Positions 20,356 to 32,820 of a stretch of 35,499 bases of DNA are shown here, piece after piece. The stretch's first letter is position 1. Each line of letters opens with the position of its first letter. Made by a program: the position numbers and the translations under genes. This stretch comes from Hymenoscyphus infarciens. Its lineage: Eukaryota; Ascomycota; Leotiomycetes; Helotiales; Helotiaceae. The notes beneath the pieces were generated by a model. The model was not told the origin of the DNA. It was given only the letters and a program-made list of their open reading frames with translations, and ran no database searches. Location of the stretch: positions 1 to 35,499 of the forward strand of contig LLCB01000448.1 in NCBI GenBank assembly GCA_001414345.1, read 5' to 3'.

Positions 20356-20973
20356 TCTAGGGACTAGGAAGATGGATAGCAGATAAGACGCCCCAAGATT
20401 ATGTGTGATAAAAATGGAAAGCAATAAGCACAAGCCTTCGATTGATGTTGACGTAACTTCAGAGTAGTAGCGAGGGTGTTGTTGGTGGCTTGTATTTGTA
20501 GTAATCTTTTGAACAGGAAAGAAAAGGATATCATGGAACGTGGTATTTATAGGAATTTAGAGAAGATATGTATGTTGTGAATCAGCCAGCAAATTAAAAT
20601 ATTATTCACATGAACCTAAATCTCTCAGACCTTCGGGAATTTGAACTCCATCAGTCATTTCTAAATCACGTTCCGACAACGGTGCTTTGCCGCTATCAAT
20701 CGTAAATATCTAAGTACAGTCAAGAAGACATCGCGGAGAAGTATAGAGAACCGTGTTGGAAAATTCACGCGCGGGGCAAAAGAGGAATGTTGATATTGTA
20801 AGTATGAGTTCTATACTCTATATTAAAGACAATAGTCAATAAATTAGTTTGAATCGCCCACTAGAATAGAAACATGATTTTTGAAACACCAACGAGCAAG
20901 AAGACACGTGAACCACAAAGGAAGGACCCCGACTTGGAGATACTTTTACAACTTCAATTCCGACTCTTTAACT
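20356..20973. other. Promoter region and spacer
   Basis: About 600 bp hold the promoter of the minus-strand gene ending at 19798 and the 3' flank of the dehydrogenase remnant. No separate gene or RNA was seen; a sequence near 20640 resembling a tRNA T-arm lacks the rest of a tRNA. Confidence 0.6.
20544..20551 (-). promoter_or_regulatory. TATA box (TATAAATA) of the single-copy-domain gene
   Basis: On the minus strand TATAAATA lies about 190 bp before ATG 20355 and is followed by a pyrimidine-rich leader, the same arrangement as at 17731 for the related gene. Confidence 0.55.
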
Positions 20974-21400
20974 TCAACTATGCCAACCTCCATCAACCGA
21001 GTAACAGCCTCCGGTAATAAAACTTGCCACCTTACCTAACAAGAAGATAACTACAGCAGCACCTCCAAATCCAACACCTCCTCGAGGTGTTGGTAGATTG
21101 TTTTAAAATGGGAGTCTCAATGACACCACTATTTGCCATCCGTAGTTTTCTTCAAGTTTGTGGACCCGACAGCAGGGTGATATGTCAACATAACTTACGG
21201 AGCAACGCAAATAACTCTAATCTGACTCGCCTTTGCTACGGAACGAGTAAGACCTATAACGGCGTGCTTGCTAGGCGAAAGAACCGAACAGCCTTTCATA
21301 CCCATGTGACCAGCGATACTAGCTGCATTGACGAAAGAACCACCGTCTAGGATAACTTTCAATTGAGATTGCATACAGTTTTGAACTCTTGTTTATAGGT
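20974..21400 (-). pseudogene. Short-chain dehydrogenase/reductase (SDR) fragment
   Basis: The minus strand encodes the C-terminal half of a classical SDR in pieces. The first piece (about 21390-21205) contains MQSQLKVILDGGSFVNAASIAG, with the catalytic Ser region N-A-A-S, followed by KHAVIGLTRSVAKASQIRVI and CVAP, then stops at TAA. The active-site Tyr-x-x-x-Lys reads L-S-P-S-K, so the Tyr is lost. After out-of-frame sequence, a second piece (about 21090-20974) gives the family's ending, LLGKVASFITGGCYSVDGGW, then TGA. The N-terminal Rossmann half (TGxxxGxG) is missing: the sequence upstream gives way to the RIP-altered LTR element at 21453. This is a dead gene truncated at or near the element boundary. 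Confidence 0.85.
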
Positions 21401-21452
21401 TAGATGAATAAACGAGAAGTTTAGCTTGGAACAGAAAAAATACCCTTTACGT

Positions 21453-21647
21453 TATATCATAGGATGGTTATATTAAACGTAGTTTCGTTATCTTACCCTA
21501 GTTAAGGCTTAAAAGAAAGGTAGATTTAATATAATCAATTATAGTATATAAAACGTCTAAAGAGAGAAGAGAGTATAAGGCGCTTAAAGCTATCTATAGG
21601 TTCCTCTGTCTATAAGCGTTAAGAGTTACGTGGTATACTCTATAATA
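21453..21647 (-). repeat. Left LTR (3' LTR)
   Basis: A 195-bp repeat, collinear with 35013-35207 at a constant offset of 13560. On the minus strand it begins TATTATAG, where the other copy keeps the canonical TG start. The differences counted by eye (about 19) are all transitions, with no indels. Confidence 0.92.
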
Positions 21648-21660
21648 TACCCCCTCTTAA
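21648..21660 (-). other. Polypurine tract
   Basis: On the minus strand TTAAGAGGGGG, followed by TA, lies directly before the left LTR. This is the expected position of the plus-strand primer of reverse transcription and fixes the element's orientation. The G-run survived RIP because no CpA or TpG lies in it. Confidence 0.8.
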
Positions 21661-21699
21661 AAACGTTCTCTTCTAGGAGCAAAATAATTTACTCTTAAT

Positions 21700-24600
21700 T
21701 CTTCCTTTCCTAACTTACTACTAGGAAGAGGGCTTAAATAAGCTCTTCTTTAATCCTTCTATCTTTCTTATTATAATACTCTCTAAAGCTTCCTTTTCCT
21801 CCTCTATAAAGCCTCCTAGCATTCTAAGGATAGAATCGACGTAAGTAGTATTATTATTTTAAGAAGATTAATTATCTTATAACTAATACTTAGATTATTT
21901 ACTATCTTAGGATTACTAATCGTCCTAGGATTAATATTTAGATTAATTATTATAAGTAACGTCTTTTCTAGTTATATAATTATCCTTTAGATTATTATTA
22001 GACTTAGATACTTAATTATTACTAGTATTCTCCTAATACTTATATTCTTACTTAATCTTATAAATCTCTATAATTATTAGGTACTTCTACTTAGTAAAGT
22101 TAATAGCTAAGAAGCGAGGAATCTCGTAGTTATTTAAAGGGTTTATAATAACAAAGGACTTAAATTTTTAACTATTTACCTCTTATTACTATTTTATAGT
22201 ATATTAGTTTTAAAAAAGCTTAATTATATATTCTATTTTATTAGTTATAAGAGGAGGATAAACGTTTTCTAGCACCTTTAAGGAAGTATATACTATAAAG
22301 ACATTATCTCTAATTATAAGTATTATATATAAACTTAATACTAGGTGATTTAGGACTACTAAAGTAATGTCTATATACTTTATAAGATAATTAACTACTT
22401 ATTATAGAGGTAACTTAATTATATTCTATTATAGCTTATATATTACTACCTCTATTACTACCTTATCCTTAGCTAGTAATTATAGTAACTCTTTAACTTC
22501 TCTTATTTATAAGACTTATTATATAGATTTCCTAGTAAGTCCTTTAGGTACTATATAATCCTATACTCGATATAGACTACTATAAGTCTTATAAATAATA
22601 TTAGCTATATATACTAAGGAGTTATGTCCTATTTAGGTATATTTATTATAGTAACGGTATTTATAATATTACTAATTATATACCTTATATCTATATTATA
22701 AGTAGTTATTCGAGAATTTCTTATAAAAGTAAAAGTGAGATTAATATTTATAATATCTCTAACTAAAAAGGTTATAGCTCTTAGAATCCTTTAAGAGCTT
22801 ATTTAAGTAGTCGCGTTCCTTATATCCTAACTCTAAGTATAATTTATATTTAAAGACTAGATTATTTAGATATTCTAATTTCCTATAACCATACTCTCTA
22901 TAATTTAGATATATCTTTACTATAGAAGCCTATTATTCTACTATATAACCTTAGTCTCGAGTATAGTAGTATAGACTATAAAGCTCTCTAACTATCTTAT
23001 AGTCTATTAATAATCTAGTATCCTTTTTACTATAGCTGTACCTAGTAGGGTTAAAAATACGGTTGTTAATAAGGATTATTAAACTATATATATAGTATAT
23101 AAGAGTAACTAATAAACGTTCTAGGCTACCTATCTATAAAGAAAGAGATATAGTACTTAGGAAGTCTAAAATAATAAAAGAGTAGGTGTTACCTTATACG
23201 GTTTTAATTATATATAAGACGTAATTTAGATTTTTTAATTAGTTAGTTTTAATTATAAAAGCGTTTACTTTAGCTTTATATTTACTAAGAGCTATAAATT
23301 TATATTAATCCTCTAGCTTTATAAAATATTATAGGCTAGTAGCGGCCTTTATATAATAACGTACTTTATCTATATATACTTTATTATAGATACTATAGCT
23401 ATGTTCTTTAATATTAGACTATGTTCTTTAAATAATAACTATAAGAAATTAGCTACTATTCTTAAAGACTTCTTTATTTAGCTTTTAGGTGAATAAGTTG
23501 CTAGATAATTATCTATAGTCTTTTATAATATTAATAAGTATATTATTATAGTATTACTAACTTAAAAACTAGATAGTAAGAGGGGTTTAGTAATAATAAG
23601 AATATATTAGGTATATAATAGGGATTTTGCTATAGATAGCTTAACTTAGTATAGTTAAACTAAGAAGTAAAGAGAGAGGATTCTAGGTAGCTTTATTATC
23701 TTTTAACTAAATAAAAGGCTTACCTTGCTTTTTATTACTATTATTAATAAAAATCTTATATTTGTAAATTAATATAAGAGCTAATATAATAGCTAAGTCT
23801 CTTAGGCTGCCTTTATTATTCTTGAAAACGTAAATTAGACTAATAGCTTTAACTACCTAAGTTTATAAGGCTAAGGCTAGAATAGTAACAAGGATATTAG
23901 CTTTATAATATATCTTATAAGCGATTCTCTTAATTACTAGCTTTATAATAGCTAAGTTAAGCTCTAGGTTATTTAGATTTAATTTAAGCTTTATTATAAA
24001 GTAGTCTAACTAGTAATATTTAAGGTTGTTAAGGTAGTCGTAGATCTTCTTAATTATATAAAAAGCTAAAGTATAAATATATATATATATTTTAAATCTC
24101 TTATTACCTTGTCGCTTATTGTTATCTATATTTATAGCTATATTATAAAGTAGCTCCTAGAATACGTATCTAATAATTATAGTTATGTTTCTATTCTTAT
24201 TATCTTTATCCTTATTTCTAGTATTATTATTAAGATTATTCTAAGCTATCTTATTTCGTAGCTTAATAATAGATATAAAATTCTTTAGAATATAGTATAT
24301 AAGGAATTTTAATTTCTTGATCCTAAGACTACTAATATAAATAACTGTCTTATTTAATCTAAATTTCTTAAATAGAGCTACTATCTTTTTAGCTAATTCG
24401 TTGGTTTTTATATTAGTAGAATAAGTAAGAAGAGCGTGCTTCTTTTCGTTTAGATTAGTATATATTATAATAATTATATAGCTTATATAATTAGTCTTAT
24501 AAGTAGTAACGCCTTCTTAAATTAGGATAAAAGAGATAGTATTCTTATAAGACTTAAAATTTACTAAGTAGTTAAATAAGAAGCTATAAATAATATACTA

Positions 24601-26901
24601 GATAAATAGGTTTATAAAGAAACGTCTATAATAGTCTTTTTAAAAATTTAAAGGCTTAAAATAAAGAGAATTATTAAAGTTAATAAATAGTATAAGAATA
24701 AAGGCTAGTATATATTATAAAGTAATATTTTTTATATTTACTAGTTGTTTAAAATTAATATAGTAGACTATATTCTTTAAGAGCTAGTTAGTTATCTTTA
24801 ATATTACTATAACTTTATACTTAATCTAGTTATTATACTTTATAACGTTGAGGGCTTTTAGATATGATTTATTAGTGAGAATATTAATATTAATAGATAC
24901 TTTAGTCTCTAATAGTTCTCTCTAACGTCTGTCTTTTCTTATAATAAGAAGAAGAGGGAGTATACTTAACAAGGCCTCTAAGAATTTAATAACTATTCTA
25001 GTAAGAGTATATAGGATGTTTTTAAGCTTATACTAAAGAATAACACGTGTCTTAGAAGCCTTAGGCTTAATAATAGTTTCGCTGCTCTCTAGGCCTTCGT
25101 CTCTATTATTAAGTAATTCGTCTTTGATATCTATATTCTTGTCTAACTATTCTTATAGATTATATAGCTTCTTCTTATTTAGTCTCTAGTATTTAATATA
25201 TTTATTTACCTTAAAGTTTAGAAATTATATAATAAGGTATTTACCTTTGTTAAGATTATAGTAGAAATAGTTTCTTAAGTTTAGAAAGGTAATAAAAGCC
25301 TTAGGCTTAGTATAATCCTAAGTACTAAGCTTTTTATATAATCCTTTAAATCTAAACATAGATATGTTAAATTAATCTTATATCTAGTCTTAGAAACAAC
25401 TCTTATTTAATTAGAATTTATTAAAAAAGGTATATATAAGTAGAATATATATATATATCTAGTCTTAGAATACTCTAATATAGTATAGTAACTCGCCTTC
25501 TACTTAGAGAGTAGGCTATTATATAACTAGGAATAGATTATCTATATTAAGATTACTAGCTCTAGATAAGTCTTTAATCTATTTTAGTAATAGATCTAAC
25601 TACTTATTATTAGCGATCTTTTGTATAATCTCTTATACTTCCTTATATATAGAGAAGATAACTTATATAAAAGTAATAGTCTTATTATTAGCCTTTATAT
25701 AAGATAGAACATTTACTAATTAAAGTATCTTAGTCTTATAGCTAGCTTAGTATATAATAGGTATTTCTTAACTATTACTAGTCTTAAGAAGAGAGGCTTT
25801 AACCTTTATATATATAATAAGCTTCTTTTCTAAGTTAAAATTCTTTACTTTAAAGGCCTTAATAGACGGATTATCTTTAGTAGTATCTTCTACTTAAAGG
25901 TCTTCGACAGCAGTAGCCTTAATAGTAGTATGAATTATATATCGAGGCTTACTACTAGGGTTAACCTTATCTTTGTTATCTAGCTCGTTGATATATTAGT
26001 TATTACTTATTTTAAGATATATAGTAAATTATATATTTTCTTATATATAGTAGATCTTTACTTAATAAATAGAGGTATATAAACTATTAATATTAGTAAG
26101 GTTATAGTTCTAAAGTAAGCTATATAATATACTATTTACTAAGTATACTATAGTTAAGGCTATATAATACTTAAGAAGATCCTAGTATTTCCTAGGTTCT
26201 TTAAGTAATATAAAATCTAAGTAACTTTATAATATCTTAATATGCTTTCTATTACTATTAAACTCTAGTTATTTTTTAGCTTATAGTTAGTATTTTCTAT
26301 CTTATATAAAAGTATTACTAAGCTAGGGTTAGGCTTTACCTTATAAGTCTATGTAATCTTAAGTAAAAGGGTTATTAAGCTAAGGCTAGGATTCTTCTAA
26401 GTCTACGTAACCTCGAGTAAAAGAGTTATTAGGCTAAACGTTAGGCTAAGATTTAGAGTTAGGCTAAGATTTAGAGTTAGGTTAAGATTTAATATTAGGC
26501 TAAGGCTAAGATTTACGAATTAGATATACTAGCTCTTATATAGGTATAGTAGTAACACTCTAGGCTTCGACCTTACTAAAAGCTACTAAGAAGCCTTCGT
26601 CGTTTGAAGTAATAGTAGGTTAATTTTCCTAATTACCTTTAAACTTATTAATAGACTTTTTAATAAGTTTAGTAGCTAGTATTTTAGGATTTACCTTCTA
26701 ATTCTTTTAGAGTATAAGTACGATCTTAAGGACTAAGGGATCTGATAAGTTACTAGCGTTTATAATATAGTTAAGAGCGTTGTTACTCTTAGTAGGTATT
26801 ATACTAGTAGCTATGTTATAGAAGGTTATAATAGTATTAAAGCTAGTATAGCGTCTACTAGCTTTAATTAAGTATAGTTATTCTAAGCTACTACTAAACA
26901 T
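21700..26901 (-). pseudogene. Extra retroelement frame (ORF3) of unknown function, ~5 kb
   Basis: Beginning with ATG at 26901 (MFSSSLE), the minus strand can be read for about 5 kb with scattered TAA/TAG between stretches rich in Lys, Glu, Asp and Asn, so this was coding sequence. Landmarks are NNALNYIINASNLSDPLVLK near 26750, a PNSKS-plus-stop hexapeptide repeat near 26440-26510 (18-bp DNA unit), LDLLLK then IKDLSRASNLNIDNLF near 25570, and KGSLRDLAIILALILIYKYK near 23790. Near 22700 there is a stretch so dense in Tyr codons that a Cys/His-rich zinc-binding region before RIP is likely. It ends close to the polypurine tract. It lies where an envelope-like or accessory ORF sits in some elements, but I see no signal peptide, membrane anchor or known domain. 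It may be more than one ORF, or a captured host gene. Confidence 0.55.
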
Positions 26902-27639
26902 TTCGTTTAGTAATCTATTAACTAGTAAATATATTATAATTAAGATACTTACTATATACTATAATAATAGTTTTATACTATTTAACAGTTCTAAGGTTAA
27001 TAGACGAGATAGTAAGGATTTAGATTATATTAATAGATAATAGATTAAAAGATAAAAGTTATAGAGTAGATAGAAGATATTATAAGGTTTAATCTATAAT
27101 CTTAATATTAAGGCTTAAACTTTATAAAATTATATAATTACTACCTTAGACATTAGACTAAAGATAAGGTTTTTAATAAGTAACAAGTTAGCTAACTAAT
27201 AAGAGCTCTTAGTCTAATTAGGTTATTATTAAAAGTAAAGATAATAGATAATATTTAAATCTAAGATTAAATAGATAATATCTAATCTAAGACTAAGTAG
27301 TTAGATTAAGAGATATTAAGATTAAGGAATATATAACATTATAAGGATTATAATTAAATTATTATAGAAAGATGTTTTATTAATATTTTTAAAAGTATAT
27401 ATACACTATACTCTTTAGAGAAGACCTTGTAAGTCCTTTATTAGGAACGGTTAAGATGCTATAAATAAATATAAGTTAGTTTAATATTATAGAATTAGTA
27501 GATAACTAGTCTTAATTTATATCTTAAATATAGCTTTTAAGATTAGAGAGGATAATTTATAGAAACTATTATAAATACGCCTCCTAATAGCTAGTACTAG
27601 TATCTAATAAAGAGTACTATATTCTATAAGATATTATAA

Positions 27640-29000
27640 GAATAATCTACTCTGTTTCTTAGCCTAGTAAGCCTTAAATACTAGAGCGGCTTACTCTTAA
27701 ATAATAGAAGTAGGTTTCTATATTATATTCTTATATCTTAACTACTTTATTCTAAAGTATAGCTATATAAGACCTTTTATTAGCTTTTATATCTCTTTGC
27801 TTAAGATTTCCTTAATAATATATTACTCTTTACTATTAACTATAATATAGCTGAGTTTAAGCTATAGACGATTGAAGAGGTTACTCTTTATAGGTTTAAG
27901 ATATTCTACTAAGATAACTAGATAAATAGCTTTTAGGTATAAGAGTAGTTTAAGTTTAAATACTAAGTTACTAATAAGGTAAATAATCTTAAATAGTCCT
28001 AGTTTTAGAAATAAGAGCTTGGTAAAGTTTTATAAATAGTAGCCTTTCTTATAACTCTTAGTTATATAAAGGAAAGCGTAATTGTTAAATTTAGAAGGTA
28101 TATACTTTTTATTATAGTATATCTTTATATATGCTTATACTATTTTAACTAAGTCTTTCGCCTACTTTTGTAATTAGGCTTTATATATAATAAAGTCGAA
28201 ATCCGATCCTACTTCGCCTATTCCTAGTTTAGTCTTTACTTTATAGCTATATATTATTATAAATAGTGTAACTTTTATAGATACGTTAATAAAGGTATTT
28301 AGAGATAGCTAGATAAAAGAGATAATATCTTCCTATTTAGACTAATTATATACTCTGTTAATAGTATAGCGTAATATATATACTATTATCTGATTACTTC
28401 TCTTTACTTATCTATTTACTATTAAATAATATACTATAGTAAAGGCTAGCCTAGTCTTTAATAATTTAAAGAGTCTTTTCTAAAAGGTAGATTAAAACTT
28501 TAAGTCTTAATTAGAAATAATATAATATAGTAAGCTCTAATTACTATATACTCTCTTAAAAAAAAGGTTTACCTAGTTCTTTATAGTATATATATCTTTA
28601 TCTACTATTAGCTTAATAGCTTTTATATATTTATATATAATTATAAAGATCTTATTATTTCTATTATTAGTTATAGATAGACTGTTAATAAAGTCTATAG
28701 AAAGTACTATAAATAGTATTATTAGATATTTAATAAACTAAAGACTCCTCTAAGGTAAGATATTTAAAGGCTTAGCTATTTAGTAGGTAGAATAGGTTAT
28801 AATATACTTTTTAATTCTTTTATATATCTTAGGGAAAAATACATATTCTTTAACTTATTTATATATTCTCTCTATACTAAAATAACCTTTATTATTGTAA
28901 GTAGTAGTAAGAATATCTTTAATATACTTTTAAGAAATATATAGTCTTTTCTTACTTTAATCTTAAAAGAATAAGAGCTTACTTATAAGATTAAAATAGA
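27640..29000 (-). pseudogene. Integrase with C-terminal chromodomain (decayed)
   Basis: On the minus strand the integrase N-terminal zinc finger is recognisable, but its ligands are Tyr: the His pair reads Y-NNKG-Y at 28882-28899 and the Cys pair reads Y-S-T-Y at 28783-28794, then IAKPLN. The catalytic core follows (VLSIDFINSLSITNN, with its first Asp intact). The C-terminal GPF/Y-like part reads KLGLFKIIYLISNLVFKLKL, then LFNRL. The chromodomain at about 27830-27650 begins YIIKEILSKEI and continues through R-I-K, R-Y-K-N and KPTSII. Chromodomains direct integration to heterochromatin marks, which is what makes this a chromovirus. The reading is interrupted by several TAA/TAG codons. Confidence 0.85.
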
Positions 29001-29619
29001 AGCTTTCTAGAGTAGTAAGAGAAGTACTACTTTTCGTATCTATATATTATTTAGCTAGCTTCTTATATATAAGTCTAAAAGCACGGTTATAGAGTATCTC
29101 TTTAGCTATATCTCTTAGAATATTCTTATTTATTATAAGAGTAGTTAATCTAATTATAGAATACCTTATATTTAAAGTAATTATAGTAGAAGAGGTTACT
29201 TTTAATATAGTTTATCGAGTCTATACTAGGAAATAGTATATAAAGTAAGAAGTACTACGTCTATAATATTCCTAAGTACTTAATATAATAGCTTTTCTAG
29301 TTTAAATTTTAATAGTCTCTAGTATTAGAGAGTCTTTAGAGAGCCTAGAAAGAGTATTTATATTAATATACGATTTTCTAGCCTAATAAATAATTATTAT
29401 GTTTTTTATATACTTAGATAAGAACAATTGCTAATTTGCTAATCTTACTAATTACTTCTCTTTTATTAGACCTATGTCTTTAAAAGTATTTATTATAGTA
29501 CTATAGTTTATAATTACTATAAAATCCGTGTTATTAAGGTATTAAGGTAGCTTTTTAAGCGCCTAGATAAGTATATCGATCTTAAGCTCTATAAGCTAGT
29601 ATTAATCCTCTATAAAAGC

Positions 29620-30700
29620 TAATAATTTAAATAGAAAGAGAATAAGGTGCTTAACCTCTTCGTTGTTTTTCTAGTATAGTATAACACTATAACCTATCTT
29701 ATAGCTACTATCTATATATAAAATAAAAGGTCTTAAAAAATTAAAGAACGCTAGAATAGATATTAAGTAAAGTTTATCTTTTAGCTTCTCTTATATTTCT
29801 TATCCTTCTTTTAAAAGCTTTTAGTATAGCTTAGAATTGTCAAGGAAATTATATAGCTTCTTTTTTATATAAGTATTATAACCCTTTCTACTAATAGGTA
29901 AGCTTTTAAATCTAAGAGTCTTAATCTTATTTAGTAGACTAGTAATTATTATATAATATCTAATAAATTTATAGTAATATCTAAAAAGACCTAATTCTCT
30001 CTTAAGGTCTAATAGTATATTAGGCTATTTAATAGCTCTAATAGCTTCTACTTTATCTTCTACTATATATAGACTATAGTAAGTAACCTAATATTTTAAG
30101 GCCTTTAGTCTAAGCTAAGTAAAATAGTACTTTAATAATAATAAGGTAATACTAGATTTACATAGTTGTTTAAGAACTTAGAAAAAGTAGACTAGATAAT
30201 CCTCTTTTATCTATGAAAAGATAATAGTATTATCTATAAAAACGTATACGAATTACTATAATAGATTACTAAAGAGATTTTCTATATAATATTAAAAGAA
30301 GGATAGAGAGGTTACTAAACCTATTATACTAACTATAAGCTATTCTTAGCCACGGTATAGAGTAACAAAGGTAGTTTTCTACCTATCTTTTAGCCTAATC
30401 TTTTATTAGAAGAAGCTTTTAGTTATATCTAGTACTAAGAATATTATAGCCTTATATATTGCTTATAAGATATTATCTTAGTAAGGTAGAGGCTATATAT
30501 CTATATAGAGCTTAGTATTAACTCTTTAAAGGTTAACTATTATATAAGGTTTACTATCTCGCTATATAAGAAAGGCTAGTAATACTGTTAGTGAAGGCTA
30601 ACCTAAGAGGACTCTTTCTACTACTCTAATTTTAGTAAGAGAATTAATAATACTATCAATAGCTTACTTATCTCTATAAGATATATTATAAGAGGCTTAC
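29620..30700 (-). pseudogene. Reverse transcriptase and RNase H (decayed)
   Basis: The minus strand gives the RT fingers and palm in order: AIDSIINSLTKIRVVERVLL, SKPYIIVNL, LVLDITKSFF (first catalytic Asp kept), KTTFVTLYRG, then VYVFIDNTIIFS at 30229-30240, where the F-I-D-D box has become FIDN. This is followed by RLKALKY, RELGLFRYYYKFIRYY and the connection domain. RNase H starts near 29730 with PFILYIDSSYKIGYSVILY (Asp kept). The sequence grades clearly as Ty3/gypsy, not copia (order RT-RH-IN). Many stops replace Gln/Trp codons. The replaced Asp and the stops make it inactive. Confidence 0.88.
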
Positions 30701-31349
30701 TTTAGATTCTTAATATTAACACTATCTTAAAAGTTAATAGATATCTCGATTCTATTATTAAAATATCTAAGCTTACTATAAAACAGCGAAGCGTTACTTT
30801 AAATAATATTACTTACTTTAAGTTAGTAATCTTCTTCTTAATATTTAGATATATTTGCTTTTAAGATGTTAATAGAGTTAGGATTAGTGAAAAGAGGTTT
30901 AATAAGAGCTATTAGATAAGACTATTTATCGAGTTACTTACCTTTAAGTTACTTAGATATAGATAGAAGTCTTTTAAAAATATTAGTTAAGCTTAGGTAT
31001 ACTATATAATTAGAGTCCTTTTTAAAAGCCTCTTTAAATTACTCTAGGAACCCTAGGATTTAGCTTTTAATAATACAAATAGGCGCGTTCCTAAGGTTTA
31101 TATATATTAGTAGCTTATTATCTTTATCTATAATAGTATATACTAGGCTTTTATAAGAGCTAATTACTACATCTTTCTAAGTATAAGGTATGACGAGATA
31201 CTCTTAAGTATATACTAGTATAATATAGTATTTAACTTATACATTCGTAGCTTTAAGAGGTTTAAGAATATAGGTCTCTATAATATATATAGTTATATAA
31301 GCTCACTCTTTTACTACGTTATTAAAGTATATAATACGAAATTAATATT

Positions 31350-32157
31350 TATAATATTAAATACGGTCTATCTTAGTTAGATTCTTCTACTATTAGAAAT
31401 CTATATAGTTTAGCTTTAAGAACCTAGTACTAATAAGGATATTATAGCCTAGGTTCTCTATAATATATACTTTAGCTATAAACAAAAAAACTACCCTATC
31501 TATAAAGTATAAGTAGAAGGGTAATTTAATAAAGTTTTAGCTTAAAAAGCTCTTCTTTACCTTATTTAAGTTTATAGTACTAGAGCTAACAGTTAGTATA
31601 ATATTAAGGAAACATTTCTTAAGAATCTATAAGCTAATTAGACTAATTCCTAAGCCGATATTAAGGTAGAATTCTATTAAGTAGCTACTAGGGGATTTTA
31701 TTATATACTTAGTACTATTATAATACTTATATAAGGTACTATTAATAAAGTATAAGCTAGTTAGCTTTCTAATAACTACTAGAGGAACCTCCTCCTTTAA
31801 TAGCTCTATTAGAGGTTTAAGCCTTCTTTTAAGTTAATTAGTATAAGATAGTTTACTATAGAAGTTAATTTTATCTAATAAGCTATCTACTTATATATCT
31901 TTATTTAAATCGTTTAAGAGTAATTTATAGTTTATTAGAGATAGTAAAAGAGTTATATTTAAAGCTATTAAAGAAAGAAGTAATACCTTAATATCTTTAT
32001 TTAAAGTATCTATTAGAGTAATTATAAAACTATTAATAATAGAGGTATTAATAATATTAAGTATAATAGGAATTATCTTAGCTATTTCGCTTATTTTAAT
32101 AAGAGGTTCGTATTTTTTAATTGTTTTTAGGTTTTTAGTTTTTTTAGTCTTCTTCAT
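31350..32157 (-). pseudogene. Pol N-terminus with aspartic protease (decayed)
   Basis: The open frame starting with ATG at 32157 (MKKTKKTKNLKTIKKYEPLI) runs 88 codons to a TAG-type stop, then reads on in the element's sense strand. At 31642-31662 the retropepsin active site D-T/S-G reads N-I-G, followed by LGISLI, then LKKCFLNIILTVSSSTINLN and finally YNILISTRFLKLNY, the expected flap-to-helix region of a gypsy protease. The Asp-to-Asn and Thr-to-Ile changes are both single transitions. The 88-residue frame is only the longest survivor of the decay, not an independent gene. Confidence 0.7.
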
Positions 32158-32696
32158 AGTACTTAATAAAAGTAATAATAATATATAAATATCCTATTAT
32201 ACTATACTATTAATATTAAGTAATAGGGTTATAATAAGAGAAATTATAAGTAGTATACTACCTTAGAGCAACTACTGAAGTCGTTTTTTAAATTATCGTT
32301 AGAATATAAATTAATTAGCTAATTCTCTTAGTTCTATAATATATTAACTTTATAAATAGAAGTAAATTAGACGTAGGTCTATTTATCTATAGAAATAAGG
32401 TTATTATTATTAGCTTCTATAAAGTATACTAAGACTATAAGAGCGATCTGTTTTTAATTATTTAGTATATTTAATAAAACCTATAAGAGCTACTACTATT
32501 ATCTAAAAAGTAGTATACCTTAAAGGTATTAGGCTATACTTCTAGGGATATACTAAGGCTACTAAGTAGGAAGAGGCTAACTATTAAAAGCTTAAGGATA
32601 TCCTAGTATAAGTATAAATTAGTTATATAGATTTAGCTATACGTTTTAGTAGCGATTATCTATTCGATTTCTTCTAAGAAAACGTTGTTCATAGTT

Positions 32697-32820
32697 TCCT
32701 TAGTTATTCTAATTATCCTAATTATTCTAATTATTCTAATTATCTTAATTCTAATTATCTTAATTATTCTAATTATCTTAATTAATTTAGTTATCTTAAT
32801 TATCTTAATTATTCTAGCTA
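32697..32820. repeat. 9-bp tandem array (TAATTATYY)
   Basis: About thirteen degenerate copies of TAATTATTC/TAATTATCT, mostly in a 9-bp period, with one short unit. The triplet period implies a repeated tripeptide in the original protein. Confidence 0.8.

Noticed and set aside
20630..20680. tRNA-like GAGTTCAAATTCC on minus
   Set aside because: B-box spacing is off by one and no A-box or acceptor stem is present.
31891..32157. 88-residue frame as an independent Lys/Ile-rich gene
   Set aside because: It is in sense with the decayed retroelement pol and directly precedes the protease; it only happens to lack stops.
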